Part shown: positions 12,527 through 23,131 of the stretch, in pieces
Layout of the letters: each line of letters begins with the position of its first letter
Position numbering within the stretch: position 1 is the stretch's first letter
Assembly (NCBI GenBank): GCA_949358305.1
Contig: OX442319.1
Coordinates: forward strand, 10,974,001-11,038,000
Reading direction: 5' to 3'
DNA from: Strigamia acuminata
Lineage: Eukaryota > Arthropoda > Chilopoda > Geophilomorpha > Linotaeniidae
DNA: 64,000 bases
Notes under the pieces: model-generated
Database searches by the model: none
Told to the model about the DNA's origin: nothing
The model's input: the letters and a program-made list of their open reading frames with translations, nothing else
Translations under genes and position numbers: made by a program

Positions 12527-13934
12527 TGTGGTGACCCTGAGCCACTTTTATTCAATTTTAATGTGTTTTTTATTTAATAAAAGAGTCACCACGAAAGAAG
12601 TTGTATTTACATTTTATTCTGTAATATTTGTGTTTGGCACAAGCCAAACAATTACATAATTTAGGGGAGAAAATTTCCCCTAACACGGTTCACCCCAATA
12701 TTAGGTGGGGTGAGGCGCTAATTAACTGCTTAGTGAGGCAAAAATGCTTTGTTTCACTAAATTACGCTGTCTGCGCAGCATCCCCTGCGCATGTTCGAAG
12801 TGTGCTCGGCACACTCCACCCTTCCCATAGCCAACGGTTATGATGCAATAATAACGGCTTTTGGCGCAACAAAATTCTTTGTTGTGCCAAAATTAGTAAT
12901 CTGCACATATTTCATGCGCAGATTTCGAGAGTGTATAAAACCCCAAATTTTGGCGGTTTGGCCCACTCTTGACACTGACACACCAACAACAAACACCCAC
13001 ATGATCATCGCTACGAACTTCAAACACAAGGATTCTAGTGCTGACCGGGTTACACGTTTTGGTGAGTTAAGAGACATAGCTGTTTCCACTGAATAGATTT
13101 CGGTGGAACCAGCCACATTTGCGTACAGATTACGAATTTCGGGTAACGCCCGAGAAAATCAGCTCACCCGCCGCCGTCAAGTCGCGTTGACTTGTTCCGT
13201 GATTCGCCTCCGCCGATCGAGCGAACCGTCGCCGTCAACCATCGTGAGAAGACAGTGAACCACCTGCGAGCTTTACTCCGGAGTTCACTGTTCATCGCCA
13301 TCGTACGAGCGAAGGAAATTTGTTCCCTGCTCGTTGTTTGATTATTGTGAGAGCGCCATCGAGTTTACTCTGGTACTCTCATCGTCGTCGTCAACGGCAA
13401 ACTTCTCGTAGAGAATCGTCGCCGCTATCTGTAAACCACCTGCGAGCTTTACTCCGGAGTTTACAGATAAAAGTAGCTGTTCTTCAACGAGAAATAATAT
13501 TTCTCAGGCGAGTCCGTCTCGCCATTTTCCGAGCGCAACAAATAGCCGTTTGTTGCGCGCCAAATATTCGCGCTCAACGATCAACCGTCGTTGTTAACGC
13601 GCTTCCCTTTGTTCCAAGTGAGTGCAACCGCTCACTTGTTTCATCTCCCGCTTCTTTTCCTATATTTTTTCTGCCCTAATTTTAACCACTAAATTCATAA
13701 CTTCTTAGTAAATTTAGTAATTATATTTCTCACAATTATATTTGTAAATTTTCGCACAAATAAAACGTTTTTGTATTTTATTCAATTCAAACTGTCGTTT
13801 TCCTTTCATAAAATTACCCCTAGACACCACACAGGCAACCGAGTATAAGGCCTATAAACGGCATCTCACTTGCGAACCGCTCTTAACAAGGTAAGTATTT
13901 GTTTCAGAGTGGAAAATCCCGGAGGATCGCAACA
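12527..13934. mobile_element. solo LTR (1408 bp), hairpin-rich
   Basis: The segment begins TGTGGTGACC, ends GCAACA, and is flanked by a 4-bp duplication GTTT (12523-12526 and 13935-13938). The homologous stretch in unit 4 (near 22560) is uninterrupted there, confirming the insertion. A TATA-like GTATAAAA lies at 12933, and AATAAA-type signals near 13757. The terminus TGTGGTGA(C/A)CC is shared with the nested LTRs at 60067-61729. A 4-bp duplication fits Ty3/Gypsy or BEL-type integrases; internal genes are absent. The interior is a string of perfect stem-loops (see the separate entry). Open frames inside it have no recognisable protein content. Confidence 0.75.
12528..13638. other. array of about 19 stem-loops inside the solo LTR
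   Basis: Perfect or single-mismatch inverted repeats follow each other: 12528-12592, 12631-12650, 12661-12683, 12691-12712, 12799-12815, 12859-12892 (15-bp stem), 12898-12924, 13084-13108, 13139-13153, 13178-13194, 13252-13291, 13348-13381, 13403-13415, 13426-13469, 13489-13505, 13507-13523, 13533-13558, 13575-13593 and 13615-13638. Three of them (13252, 13348, 13426) share a conserved 22-nt loop containing GAG-N-TTTACTC. Their stems differ in sequence yet remain complementary, so the structure rather than the sequence appears to be kept. Confidence 0.7.
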
Positions 13935-13938
13935 GTTT

Positions 13939-14531
13939 CTAGGCACCAAAATGCAAGTGTACAATTGTTACTCGGTACAATTAATAGTGTTGTTGCATAT
14001 TAGCAACACTTAAGCCTAGTTTATCAATACATAACACCAAGAAAATCTTTATATTTTAAATATGACATCTTAGTGGTGTTCTATGGATATCCATAAAAAA
14101 TAGTTCTTGCATTCATGGTGAAGGTGAACAGAGTAGATGAAGACTTGTGGTGTCCTGTCTTGACTTATTGTCCAACTCAAGATTCCAATTCGTTTTTAAC
14201 TATCGGTAACTTAAGAGTGAATACAGCATGATTGCATGAAAAGTCGCATACTAATATTTTTAAAAACATCTTTGAAGTAAATAATTATTCTATTGCACTA
14301 CACTGAACAGAACTGCCAACGATGCAGATGATACACGTTTTGTGCTGACTGATGTGAATTTTAAACTGTAAAACACAGTTGCTATTTGTACGGATAATTG
14401 ACAAAGTAATTTTGAGTGTTTTGTCTTTGCTTTCTGAATCTTTTACTGAATCAGTTGAAGTGGTTGCACTTTCAAGTTATTTTTTGATTGATTTTTGTCC
14501 TTATAGGCCTAGTAAACCAAAGATGGAGATG
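13939..14531. other. 3' flank of IR3
   Basis: Non-coding sequence alignable with the flanks of IR1, IR2 and IR4 (for example 22600-23131). No gene is seen. Confidence 0.5.
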
Positions 14532-17500
14532 CTAAATGACTGTTTTTCTCCGAATTGTTACGTAGTGAGAAGGCGATTTTAAAATTGTCGTCATGGCGTA
14601 AGGCATGTATGGATGGTGACGAACTGTTACGAGGTTGGATGGGTGCAATGACTGCAATTGGTGTGAATGAAGCAGCACCCGCTTCCTGGTCGAAGGATGT
14701 ACAGTACGACGTTTAATTATAGAAACACATTTGTCGAATAATAATTCCACAATCAAGGTTGCTACTGACAATAAAAGTCCAACAGCAAGACAAGCAAAAG
14801 CTGAAACGGTGTGATATAAAGCGACGGGTTCGACTATAGCATCATTCTTTTTCAAACATATTTCAGGTTCGTGAATTTCAGTTATCCTGGTCAGGATTCC
14901 CGTTTCTTTTAACGTCAAAAATCTGAAAGAATGATGGAATTTTATTGTGATTATGTGTGAAAATAAGTTATTTTTTTTACTGTGCAGCAGGGTTGTGTGG
15001 AAATTAAGTTTTTTGTTATTTATTAGTCGGTTTACAAAAGAAAAGAGAGAGAAAGAGCATACTTTTGATTAAATATCTCCGTGTATTTAGATCGTTTTTT
15101 AAATGCCAAATAATGCCATACAGGTACAGGAATTTTTATAAAACTAAGTCCACAAATATTTCCATATCTGAACTGCAGAAGGTTATAGGCGTGAAGGATG
15201 GCATTGTTATGAAAAGAAAGTGCCTTATATCCGTCTTGGAACAAAAATCTTTCAGTTTTCTGAAGATGGTGCCACACCTTTAACGTGAAATCAGTATCTG
15301 CAGCCTGGAATTGCAAGAATTTTTTGGCAAATTAATGAGATAATGCAGTAATAATAATGTTACTGAAAATAATTTCATATTACCCGAATCGTTTGGTATA
15401 ATGGGGTTCCAGTGATACAATATAATTTAACTTGATCATCTGAAATTATATCCTCGATGCTGTTGTACTTCTCATGAGTTGTAGTGACAGTTAACGATGT
15501 GTACAAGACAGCATTGTAACTCAAAAATAACATCATAACCAAGATGTCTCTTGTGTACGTTATCAGAGGAACTGTGGCAAAAAGATGGATTCTAGTCAGA
15601 TAAGCTACACTAGAATAATTATTAAAGATAGTAATATTATTCTAATTATGAAATTCTAGCTTAATTACTAACTTTACAAATTATACATGTGTATTTATTG
15701 TCATAATGATATACGGTATTTTTTTTTAAATTAAATAGTTGTAACCTGAGGTTGGTGTGGAGATTTTTCTTCGGTTTCTCATAATCAAACTTAAAGTGGA
15801 ATTGATTATCGTATATGTAGCACAAATGCAAAACCACACGGACGAGGAAAATGGTTTCAGAAATGTCATCCATAAATATTCTTCTACATTGGTATTTTGT
15901 CTGAGAGCAACTCCCCAAGTAGTTCTTAGAAGCGGAAAAACTGTCGGTTCACTTTTTTCTAAGTTTCTTGCAGCAAATGCTCCTACTGCGAGCATCCAAT
16001 CAATTTGCTGAATAAAACGAAATAAAATAGAACAGATGAATGAAATAATATACAGTACAGTATAATATAATGTAGAACTTTACTTTATAAGGTGTTACAT
16101 TATGAGATGTTGGCCTAGCCATAAATGTTGGCCTAGCCATAAATGTTGGCCTAGCCATAAATGTTGGCCTAGCCATAAATGTTGGCCTAGCCATAAATGT
16201 TGGCCTAGTCATAAATGTTGGCCTAGCCATAAATGTTGGCCTAGCCATAAATGTTGGCCTAGCCATAAATGTTGGCCTAGTCATAAATGTTGGCCTAGCC
16301 ATAAATGTTGGCCTAGTCATAAATGTTGGCCTAGCCATAAATGTTGGCCTAGCCATAAATGTTGGCCTAGCCATAGATGTTGGCCTAGCCATAAATGTTG
16401 GCCTAGCCATAAATGTTGAACTGCAAAGATTGAATAAGTTTGGTCATTAATCATGTGGGAATTATTCAAACATTCCCGCCAAAGTTCTGTCCATCGTACG
16501 TTACGAGTGCAGTAGAAATTTAATTTTTGCCACAATGGCTGGCTTTATTTCAGCTGATTTGTTTTCATTTTAAAACGAAAAAATTTAACTTAAGGTGACT
16601 AAGGTAAGTTGGATAGTACTAATTTGATGGTGCTCTACAACTTTGTAATTGAAAATTTTTCTCTAACCTGATTGGTTTAAAAGTTAGAAAGTGAATGACC
16701 TTGAAAATGGCCTTCAAGGTCAAATTTGATGACATCATTTGATTGCTCTCACCCAACTTCCTGTACGATCGCTTCATGAAAGTTGGCCTAGATGCAATTG
16801 CTCAGGAAATATTTGGAGGGGAACAGACTTTTCTTCCACCCTGTATAACCCCCCTTGTTAGTTGAATAAAATAAGTTCTGTCCAGTCGTTCTTGCACTAC
16901 ACATTCGTTTTCAGCAACATAACAACAAATCATTACACCGGTAATTTATTTCTGAATGATTTGTACGAGTCAGTTCTTGGAGATATTGTTTGATGTGTTC
17001 CCACACAAGTTGCCTTCCCACAAAAAACATGATTTTATCACTAAAGCAAACACCTTCCCATTGTTCAACTACGATCTTTAGGTCTAAATAATGAGGAGAC
17101 TCAAAGATGAAACTAGCCACCCAGATGGCTTACAACAAACTAGGTGCATTCCAAAACGCAGTGTTAGGCGTTTTAGGCGTTTCCGTTCCGTGTCGTTTTA
17201 TGGTCGTTTTAGGCCTGTTTAGGAACGTCAAAACGAAAAAATTTTTTGCCTTCGTTTTAGCAATTACGTGTTATGAAATATTTATAAAATATTTAAAAAT
17301 CTTTATAAAATGTTCAAATTCTGACTAATTTTATTTATTTGTGGACCGAAAATGACAGTAGGTGCATTCCAAAACGCAGTGTTAGGCGTTTTAAGCGTTT
17401 TCGTTCCGTGTCGTTTTATGGTTGTTTTAGGCCTGTTTAGGAATGTCAAAACAAAATTTTTTTTTGCCCTTGTTTTAGCAAAAAAATTTTTTTCCTTAGT

Positions 17501-20500
17501 AACATCAGTTTTGGAAATATTTATCTGTTTACAAAATCAATTTATAGAATATTCGAATTCTGACTAATTTTATTTATTTGTGGACGGAAAATGGCTAGGT
17601 TTTTAACAGCCGACAAATTCACATCAACAATCGCGCCAAAATCCAAGCACCGTCGATTTTTTGACAATTAACACGAGTTGACAAAAATAAATTAAATTTT
17701 TTAAAACTTCGAATATTTTATAACAAATAAATAAATATATATTTCCACAAACATGTTTATAAAAATGAAAATCGAACGATGGCAGCCCTAACACCTAAAT
17801 CGTGTCTGCTAAAACGTGTTTTAATACACGTTTTCGTTTCAGCCGTGTTCGCACCACAGACACGGAATTTTTCCGGATGTGACGTCATTATTGGTAACAC
17901 GACACGGATGAAACGGCTGAAACGGGAGTTTTGGAATGCACCTACTGTTTATAACAGCCGACGAATTCACATCAACAATCGCGCCAAAATCTACGCACCA
18001 TCGATGGCAACCCTAACACGCAAATCGTGTCTGCTAAAACGTGTTTTAATACACGTTTTCGTTTCAGCCGTGTTAGCGCCACAGACACGGAATTTTTCCG
18101 GATGTGACGTCATACCTTATAACACGACACGGCTGAAACGGCTGAAACGGGAGTTTTGGAATGCACCTACTGTAAAAATTTTTGCTAAAGTAATGATGCG
18201 GAGCTGTGTCGATTATAATGACACAAGGGGCTTGTGTTTCATCTGAGAAGTTGTAAATTCCGATGCTGACTGCAAATTTTTTGAAAATTTTCTCATCCCA
18301 ACAGCTGAAGATCAGTCGTTTGCCTGAACCTATGGTAATAGATTTTGCTACAAAAACTCACATTACGTGTAAAGAGCCATGTAAATATGACATAATGGTC
18401 TTAGTTTCACATGAACTGATCATGGGATCATCTTATAATGAATCTGTAGGCATGTCACTAACAAGGAGAGCACATGAATAAGATACTCACAGATTGTTGC
18501 AATATTAAACGTTTAGGATTGTTATATCATGCTGAATGAGATCCTAAAACAATTTCATTCCATAAACAAATAAAAAATAAAAGTAAAAATTTTCACACAC
18601 ACCAGGATTTGAACCGGTTTGGAACCGGTATGGAAAGGTAATTTAATTCCAATAAGTGGCTTATGGACAAGTCACTCCAATCATGACTTATCAATAAGCC
18701 ACTTATTGGAATTAAATTATCATTTCAGTGATGTAAATTACATCATTTCCTGCGGCTTGTAAAACATTTCAGCCACATCAGGCAATGACTTGCATGAATT
18801 GTTGATAATTCAGATTATGATAAGTCAAATACCGTACCGCCCCGTTTAAACGCCCGGATTCAAAAAAGCGCCGGCCCCGTTTTAGCGCCGGGCAGTCATC
18901 GGCGATTTACTAAATTGGCGCCGGCCCCGAATAAGCGCCGGGTCCCCAAAAATCACCGATTTTTTGCAAAAAATCGGTGATGCGCCGGGTTCATTTAATC
19001 GCCGGGTTTTATATTGGCGCCGGGAGAAGCAGCGTGGCGCTACAGTAATTCATTTGACTTTGAATGCACCCAATGTGAAATGGTTTTTTTTCACACATTT
19101 ATCACATAATTTTGACATATACATGCACCTTTTTTAGCAAACCAAAAAAAGGGGTGAACTTTATTAAACTTTATTCGCTGACTGCAGTAAATAAAAATAT
19201 TTGCATACTACTAGTATTTGGGAGCGCAACACTTGGTGCATGTCTGCCTGCTACCTTGTTTCGTCATATTATGCCCTCGGCAATAAAAATAGACCACAAA
19301 TTTACGGTATAAAATAAATGTAATTTCAGGTCACTTCAAAACTTACTGCAGATATTTTGTTGAATAAATAATATGATAGCAAACGTCGACTGAAACCTAT
19401 ATAAGAACAGTTTAGTAAATAATTTAAATCTAATTTTTTTCAGTACCTGGAATAAAGAGTTTTCATAGCAGCAGATGCTAACTTTCGGTTTTTGCATAGA
19501 AATATTTTGCTTTAAAATGATGTCAAATTGACACTTCTCTGGCAATATACAGTTTATATTTAAGTTTGTTTTAATGTAATAATTTATATTTTTCTTAGAT
19601 GAACCCTCAAGTGTTTGGTAAGCCAATGAAAACAGGGTGAATTTCTACAAATAATTATTTTTATAACTTATGCTGTAAGTAAATCATAAAACTTTCCTTC
19701 TTACATCACTATGTTCAGAATATACTAAAACATACGCTTGATTTTGCTTGAATATAATGAGGTCTTGTATATATTGAAGCATATTAGATCTTTCACTTAG
19801 AATGGTTGTGTCATCCGTGTAAAATAAGATCATCTTATTTTCAATATTCTTAAAAGTAAGAGGCAATTTGAAGATATACAATGTGAAGAAAAAAATTAAT
19901 TATGGCAAAGAAAAAGAATAATAAGGGTAATTTTTTTTTTTACCTCTATTTCATTACGACGGAATTTGTTAAGCAAGTATGACATATTATTCACCCAGAT
20001 CACGATTAGTTGGTAAGGACTAAAATCATCATCAATTTCCATTTGCAAGATTGACTTTGATGCTACTTCAATTTTACCAATCCAATGATTACGGATCAAT
20101 TTCAACAAACAGTTTGCGTCTGAAATTCATTAACTTTTAGCATGATGGATGAAGAAAAGAAAGTTGGGAATTAATCCATATCAATTAACATTACAAATTA
20201 TTGAATTGATTAGTCATTCCCTTCCTTCTTTTCTAAATTACTGTTTTTAGTAAAATACTGTATGAGCTTAGATACCAGCAAGATTTCCATAAACGATGAA
20301 TATTCTTCTTGTGTTTAGTATTTGAGCAATATTTGCTACTTGCGAAATGTGTTGATCATTACATTGAGAAATAGATGAATTGTATAATAAACTGCTTCTT
20401 GCGCCTTTAAAAATTAGAGAATGTTGTACTAGTACAGTATTAGAGTTGGTAATTTGTGCAGAAACCCTTAAAAATAGTTAAATTCTAAATTGCTGTTTAA

Positions 20501-20768
20501 TTAATAATTATAATTCTCTAGACGTCCACTGGATGCTTTGCATATTCCTATTGACATACTGTATGTCTACAGAATGTTTGCTGGTTGAATGACATCTAAG
20601 AAGACTACTCTGCGTTCACCACACAATACATCACTTTAAATTCTACTCCTTTGGAGTAATGCAATAGACAAATAAGTTTTAAAAATATTTACTTGTTAAA
20701 TCACTTAGTGTTGTATCAGTATTTGCAAATAATATTATCATAAAAACAGAAGAGAGTATATTTTCCAT
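14532..20768 (-). CDS. IR3: ionotropic receptor with in-frame repeat expansion, intact
   Basis: The exons are 20693-20768, 19944-20119, 19705-19848, 19447-19644, 19347-19396, 16084-16420, 15746-16007, 15384-15604, 15063-15304 and 14532-14922. Their sum of 2097 nt is a multiple of three and gives 698 aa. Topology and motifs match IR1: signal peptide, FLKPFSSSVW before TM1, LFLSYNAVLYTS in TM3, an S2 lobe and TM4 in the last exon. Exon 6 is 337 nt instead of 34 because it contains the 18-bp minisatellite, translated as about 17 hexapeptides (TFMARP and variants). They lie between the extracellular N-terminal part and TM1. The exon keeps a CAG acceptor and an AAA/GTAAAG donor, and its length stays 1 modulo 3. 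Intron 5 (about 2.9 kb) holds two TIR elements. Whether the protein tolerates the insert is unknown. Confidence 0.8.
16101..16417 (-). repeat. 18-bp coding minisatellite (exon 6 of IR3)
   Basis: About 17 copies of TGGCCTAGCCATAAATGT on the plus strand; read on the minus strand in the exon frame it gives T-F-M-A-R-P repeats. Units vary by single transitions (A to T or F to S in the peptide). The single-copy ancestor is visible at the same exon position of IR1 (near 2112-2129) and, less closely, IR5. The cysteine- and tryptophan-rich plus-strand frame over the same array is a by-product. Confidence 0.9.
16520..16855. mobile_element. truncated copy of the mariner-like long-TIR element
   Basis: This matches the right half of the element at 55992-56754 (the stretch from CACAATGGCTGGCTTTATTT through GACCTTCAAGGTCAAATTTG to the end CACCCTGTATAA), but the left arm is missing. 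It lies in IR3 intron 6-side DNA between exon 6 and exon 5. Confidence 0.7.
17142..18168. mobile_element. compound TIR element, AGGTGCATTCCAAAAC termini
   Basis: The termini AGGTGCATTCCAAAAC and its complement are flanked by ACT on both sides (17139-17141 and 18169-18171). The empty site is preserved in IR1 intron 5 (CAAACTGTAAAAATTT). Inside, the left arm occurs twice in tandem (starts 17142 and 17360) and the right arm twice (ends near 17942 and 18168). It therefore looks like a duplicated or self-inserted element. No transposase is visible; the internal open frames consist of the repeated arms. The superfamily is unclear. Confidence 0.7.
18639..18719. repeat. perfect 26-bp hairpin, 29-nt loop
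   Basis: Arms 18639-18664 and 18694-18719 (TAATTTAATTCCAATAAGTG... and its exact complement) form a perfect inverted repeat in IR3 intron 5. It is probably a small foldback or MITE remnant. Confidence 0.7.
18836..19040. repeat. GC-rich GCGCCGG-repeat island
   Basis: A sharply GC-rich patch in AT-rich intron DNA carries about eight GCGCCGG/CGCCGGG units spaced 20-30 bp apart. It also holds a perfect 14-bp hairpin at 18952-18981 (ATCACCGATTTTTT, GC, complement). Flanks share AAGTCAAAT in inverted orientation, so it may be a small TIR element. No coding content is seen. Confidence 0.5.
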
Positions 20769-21336
20769 AATTTTCGTACTAAATTCAAAAGATAAAACGT
20801 AATAATTTTTTTATTCCTAAATAGCGAGGAGTGACCTGTTCAATTATATTAGAGACAGGCAGCTAAGCGTGAATTAAAATGTAAAAAAAAGTTAAATTAA
20901 AATTTCAGACAACATGCTTTGTAAAAAAATTTAAAACATTTTGTAAAATATATATTTAGTGCAAATAAATGTAAATAAAAGTAATTCTTACTAGAGTAAC
21001 ACAATGTTGCTTCTGCCGCACTGCAGGATCAAGAGAGGAAATACGATATTAATGACAAAATAAACTGTTAGAAAAATACACATTTACAAGACTATCGCAG
21101 ACATTAAAGGTTTTATCGCATGTTTTCACTGTGCATGATTAGTTTCTCACGTGACAGGTTTCCAAGATTTTAATTAAAAACTAAGTACAACGTCGATTTC
21201 CGTCTTCTTAGAGGTCATTACTCAGTCAATACAGCAATCGTTTTCCTGCAGTAAACGAACGCTTTGTGTCAAATAACATTTCGACATACTTTACCAATTT
21301 AATGTCAACACAGAAGTCGATTTTCCCCACATCGAT
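20769..21336. other. IR3 upstream region and truncated capsid-like 5' end
   Basis: Parallel to other IR 5' flanks. A deletion has removed the capsid-like promoter: sequence runs from the ACATACTTTACCAATTT block straight into AATGTCAACACAGAAGTCGA, which corresponds to codons about 6-14 of the capsid-like gene at 37630. The reading is then cut by the TIR element at 21337. Confidence 0.55.
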
Positions 21337-22025
21337 GGGTATAATTTTACTTTATGTGCACCCTCTCAGATCATCTCCAAAATTTGGTTCTAGGGGTAAC
21401 CAAGGGTGGGGAATCGAATGGCGTAGACGGTTTTGGGGGCAAACGAAAACGGAAGCGGAAATCAGGAGATAGATTAACGGCTGTAGGTTAAGCTGGGAAT
21501 CATATGGCCCATTGTTGTTGTTGCTGCTGCTGCTGTCGTCGCTGGTCCACAGTGTTAGCGGACAGAGGGTCGGGGAAGGGTGGGGGCGAGAAGGGGGGGT
21601 TCAGGGGGGGCAGAGCCCCCCCTTGAATAAGAAAAGCAAAGAAAAAACGATGGTACGAACCAGGGATGAAATGGACACTTCTTTTAGGTGCGAGGATGAT
21701 GAAAAAAGGACAAATCGTTTCAATGTGTTTATTACGTGAAATCAGCTGTAAAACTGAAGCAAAACAAAGATGGCTGACAATCAGAGCGCACGTGCATAAC
21801 AATGCTGGGGAGATAATGACTGGCTGCTAACAATCAAATTAACATTTTAAAAATGTGAAAGCAAACATCTGATGTTAATCGCTGGTCATTAAACTGCTGT
21901 TTTCTACTTCCGTTTTCGTTTGCCTTCAAAACCGTCAAAGCCATTCGTTTTCCCACACTTGGTTACCCCTAAAACCAAATTTTGGAGATGATCTGAGAGG
22001 GTGCCCATAAAGTAAAATTGTTCCC
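21337..22025. mobile_element. TIR element inserted in capsid-like gene fragment
   Basis: Long inverted termini of about 75 bp (GGG(T/A)A(T/C)AATTTTACTTTATG... through CAAATTTTGGAGATGATC... on each side) are flanked by ATCGAT on both ends (21331-21336 and 22026-22031). The orthologous stretch at 37670-37690 is uninterrupted. The interior holds a GTT/GCT trinucleotide run near 21505-21540 and G-rich sequence. No transposase frame is recognisable. Confidence 0.75.
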
Positions 22026-22325
22026 ATCGATGTATTGCGCGGTTTGGCAAACGAGGGAGATCGATCTCGGTTGCTTTCGCTAAACGAAGTAGTTGAGTTG
22101 CTAAAACTAATGGTTCAGTACAGAGACAATATTATTGGTGTGCCGCCATTCTCCGGCAAGCAAGAAGAGTGCGAGCGCTTCCTTTTATCGATTAAAGTCG
22201 TGGCCAAGTCCAAGAACATTTCCCTCGACGACATAATCCACAAAAGTGTACGAGGTTACATGCTCGGCGATGCACGAAGTTGGTTCGAGTTGGTTCGATT
22301 TCGAACGAATTTAATTAAGCGGTGA
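22026..22325 (+). pseudogene. capsid (Gag)-like gene fragment, unit 3/4 junction
   Basis: The frame aligns with codons 18 onward of the gene at 37630 (VLR/ALANEGDRSRL, then PFSG, EECERFLLSIKVV, YMLGDARSWFELVR). The pattern ending LGDAR-W resembles the end of the N-terminal capsid lobe in Ty3-type Gag proteins. The 5' part is separated by the TIR element, and after about 22283 the frame runs into the IR unit boundary repeat. There is no start codon with a promoter. It is a relic. Confidence 0.6.
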
Positions 22326-23131
22326 ATACGACCGTTTTTACAGTTACTAGATAAAACACATTTAATTACTAAAAATGCCTCATGCCGCTGTCTCCTTCTC
22401 AATCACCAGGTGAAGCGTATTGTGATGAAGAGTGTGAGTTAAACGGTCAGGCATGTTTGTTTATATTCATACTCGAAGAATTGACCTGAGTTCTATTGAA
22501 CTCAGCCTGTGTGCTTCAAGAAGGAAGTAAAGTATTGTGTTTATTGCAAGTTTCAGTTAAAGTTTCTAGGCACTAAAATGCTTAGCAACTGTACAATTGT
22601 TACTTGGTAGAATTAATAGTGTTGTTGCACATTAGCAACACTTAAGCCTAGTTTATCAACACCAAAAAAATCTTTACATTTTGTATATGACATCTTAGTA
22701 ATGTTCTATGGATATCCATAAAAAATACATCTTGCATCCATGGTAAAGGTGAACAGAGTAGATGAAGACGTGTGGTGTCCTGTCGTGAGTTATTGTCAAA
22801 CTAAAGATTCCAATTCGTTTTTAACTATCGGTAACTTAAGAGAGAATACAGCATGATTGCATGAAAAGTCGCATACTAATATTTTTAAAAACATCTTTGA
22901 AGTAAATAATTATTCTATTGTACTACACTGAACAGAACTGCCAACGGTGCAAATGATGTTATTATCTCAAGATACACGTTTTGTGCTGACTGATGTGAAT
23001 TTTAAACGGTAAAACACATTGCTATTTGTACGGATAATTGACAAAGCGAAGGAACGAAACTATGCGTAATTTTGAGTGTTTTGTCTTTGCTTTCTGAATC
23101 TTTTGCTGAATCAGTTGAAGTGGTTGCACTT
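22326..23131. other. 3' flank of IR4
   Basis: Non-coding, alignable with the 3' flank of IR3 but without the 1.4-kb solo LTR. It therefore serves as the empty site for that insertion (near 22565). Confidence 0.55.

Noticed and set aside
12628-13116. Open frames inside the 1.4-kb solo LTR
   Set aside because: They overlap stem-loop sequence in several frames, lack known domains and are not expected in an LTR.
16102-16419. Plus-strand frame of CWPSHK repeats, and a CRISPR-like look of regular repeats
   Set aside because: The 18-bp units are contiguous with no spacers, so this is not CRISPR. The coding reading is the minus-strand IR3 exon, with matching splice sites and phase.
16911-17120. 69-codon minus-strand frame in IR3 intron 5 that looks protein-like
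   Set aside because: Partly conserved in IR5 and IR6 introns but not in IR1, and adding it would break the exon phases that otherwise fit exactly. Kept only as a possible former exon.
18603-18622. B-box-like GGTTCAAATCC on the minus strand, suggesting a tRNA-derived SINE
   Set aside because: No convincing A-box at the expected distance, no 3' tail and no second copy in the window.
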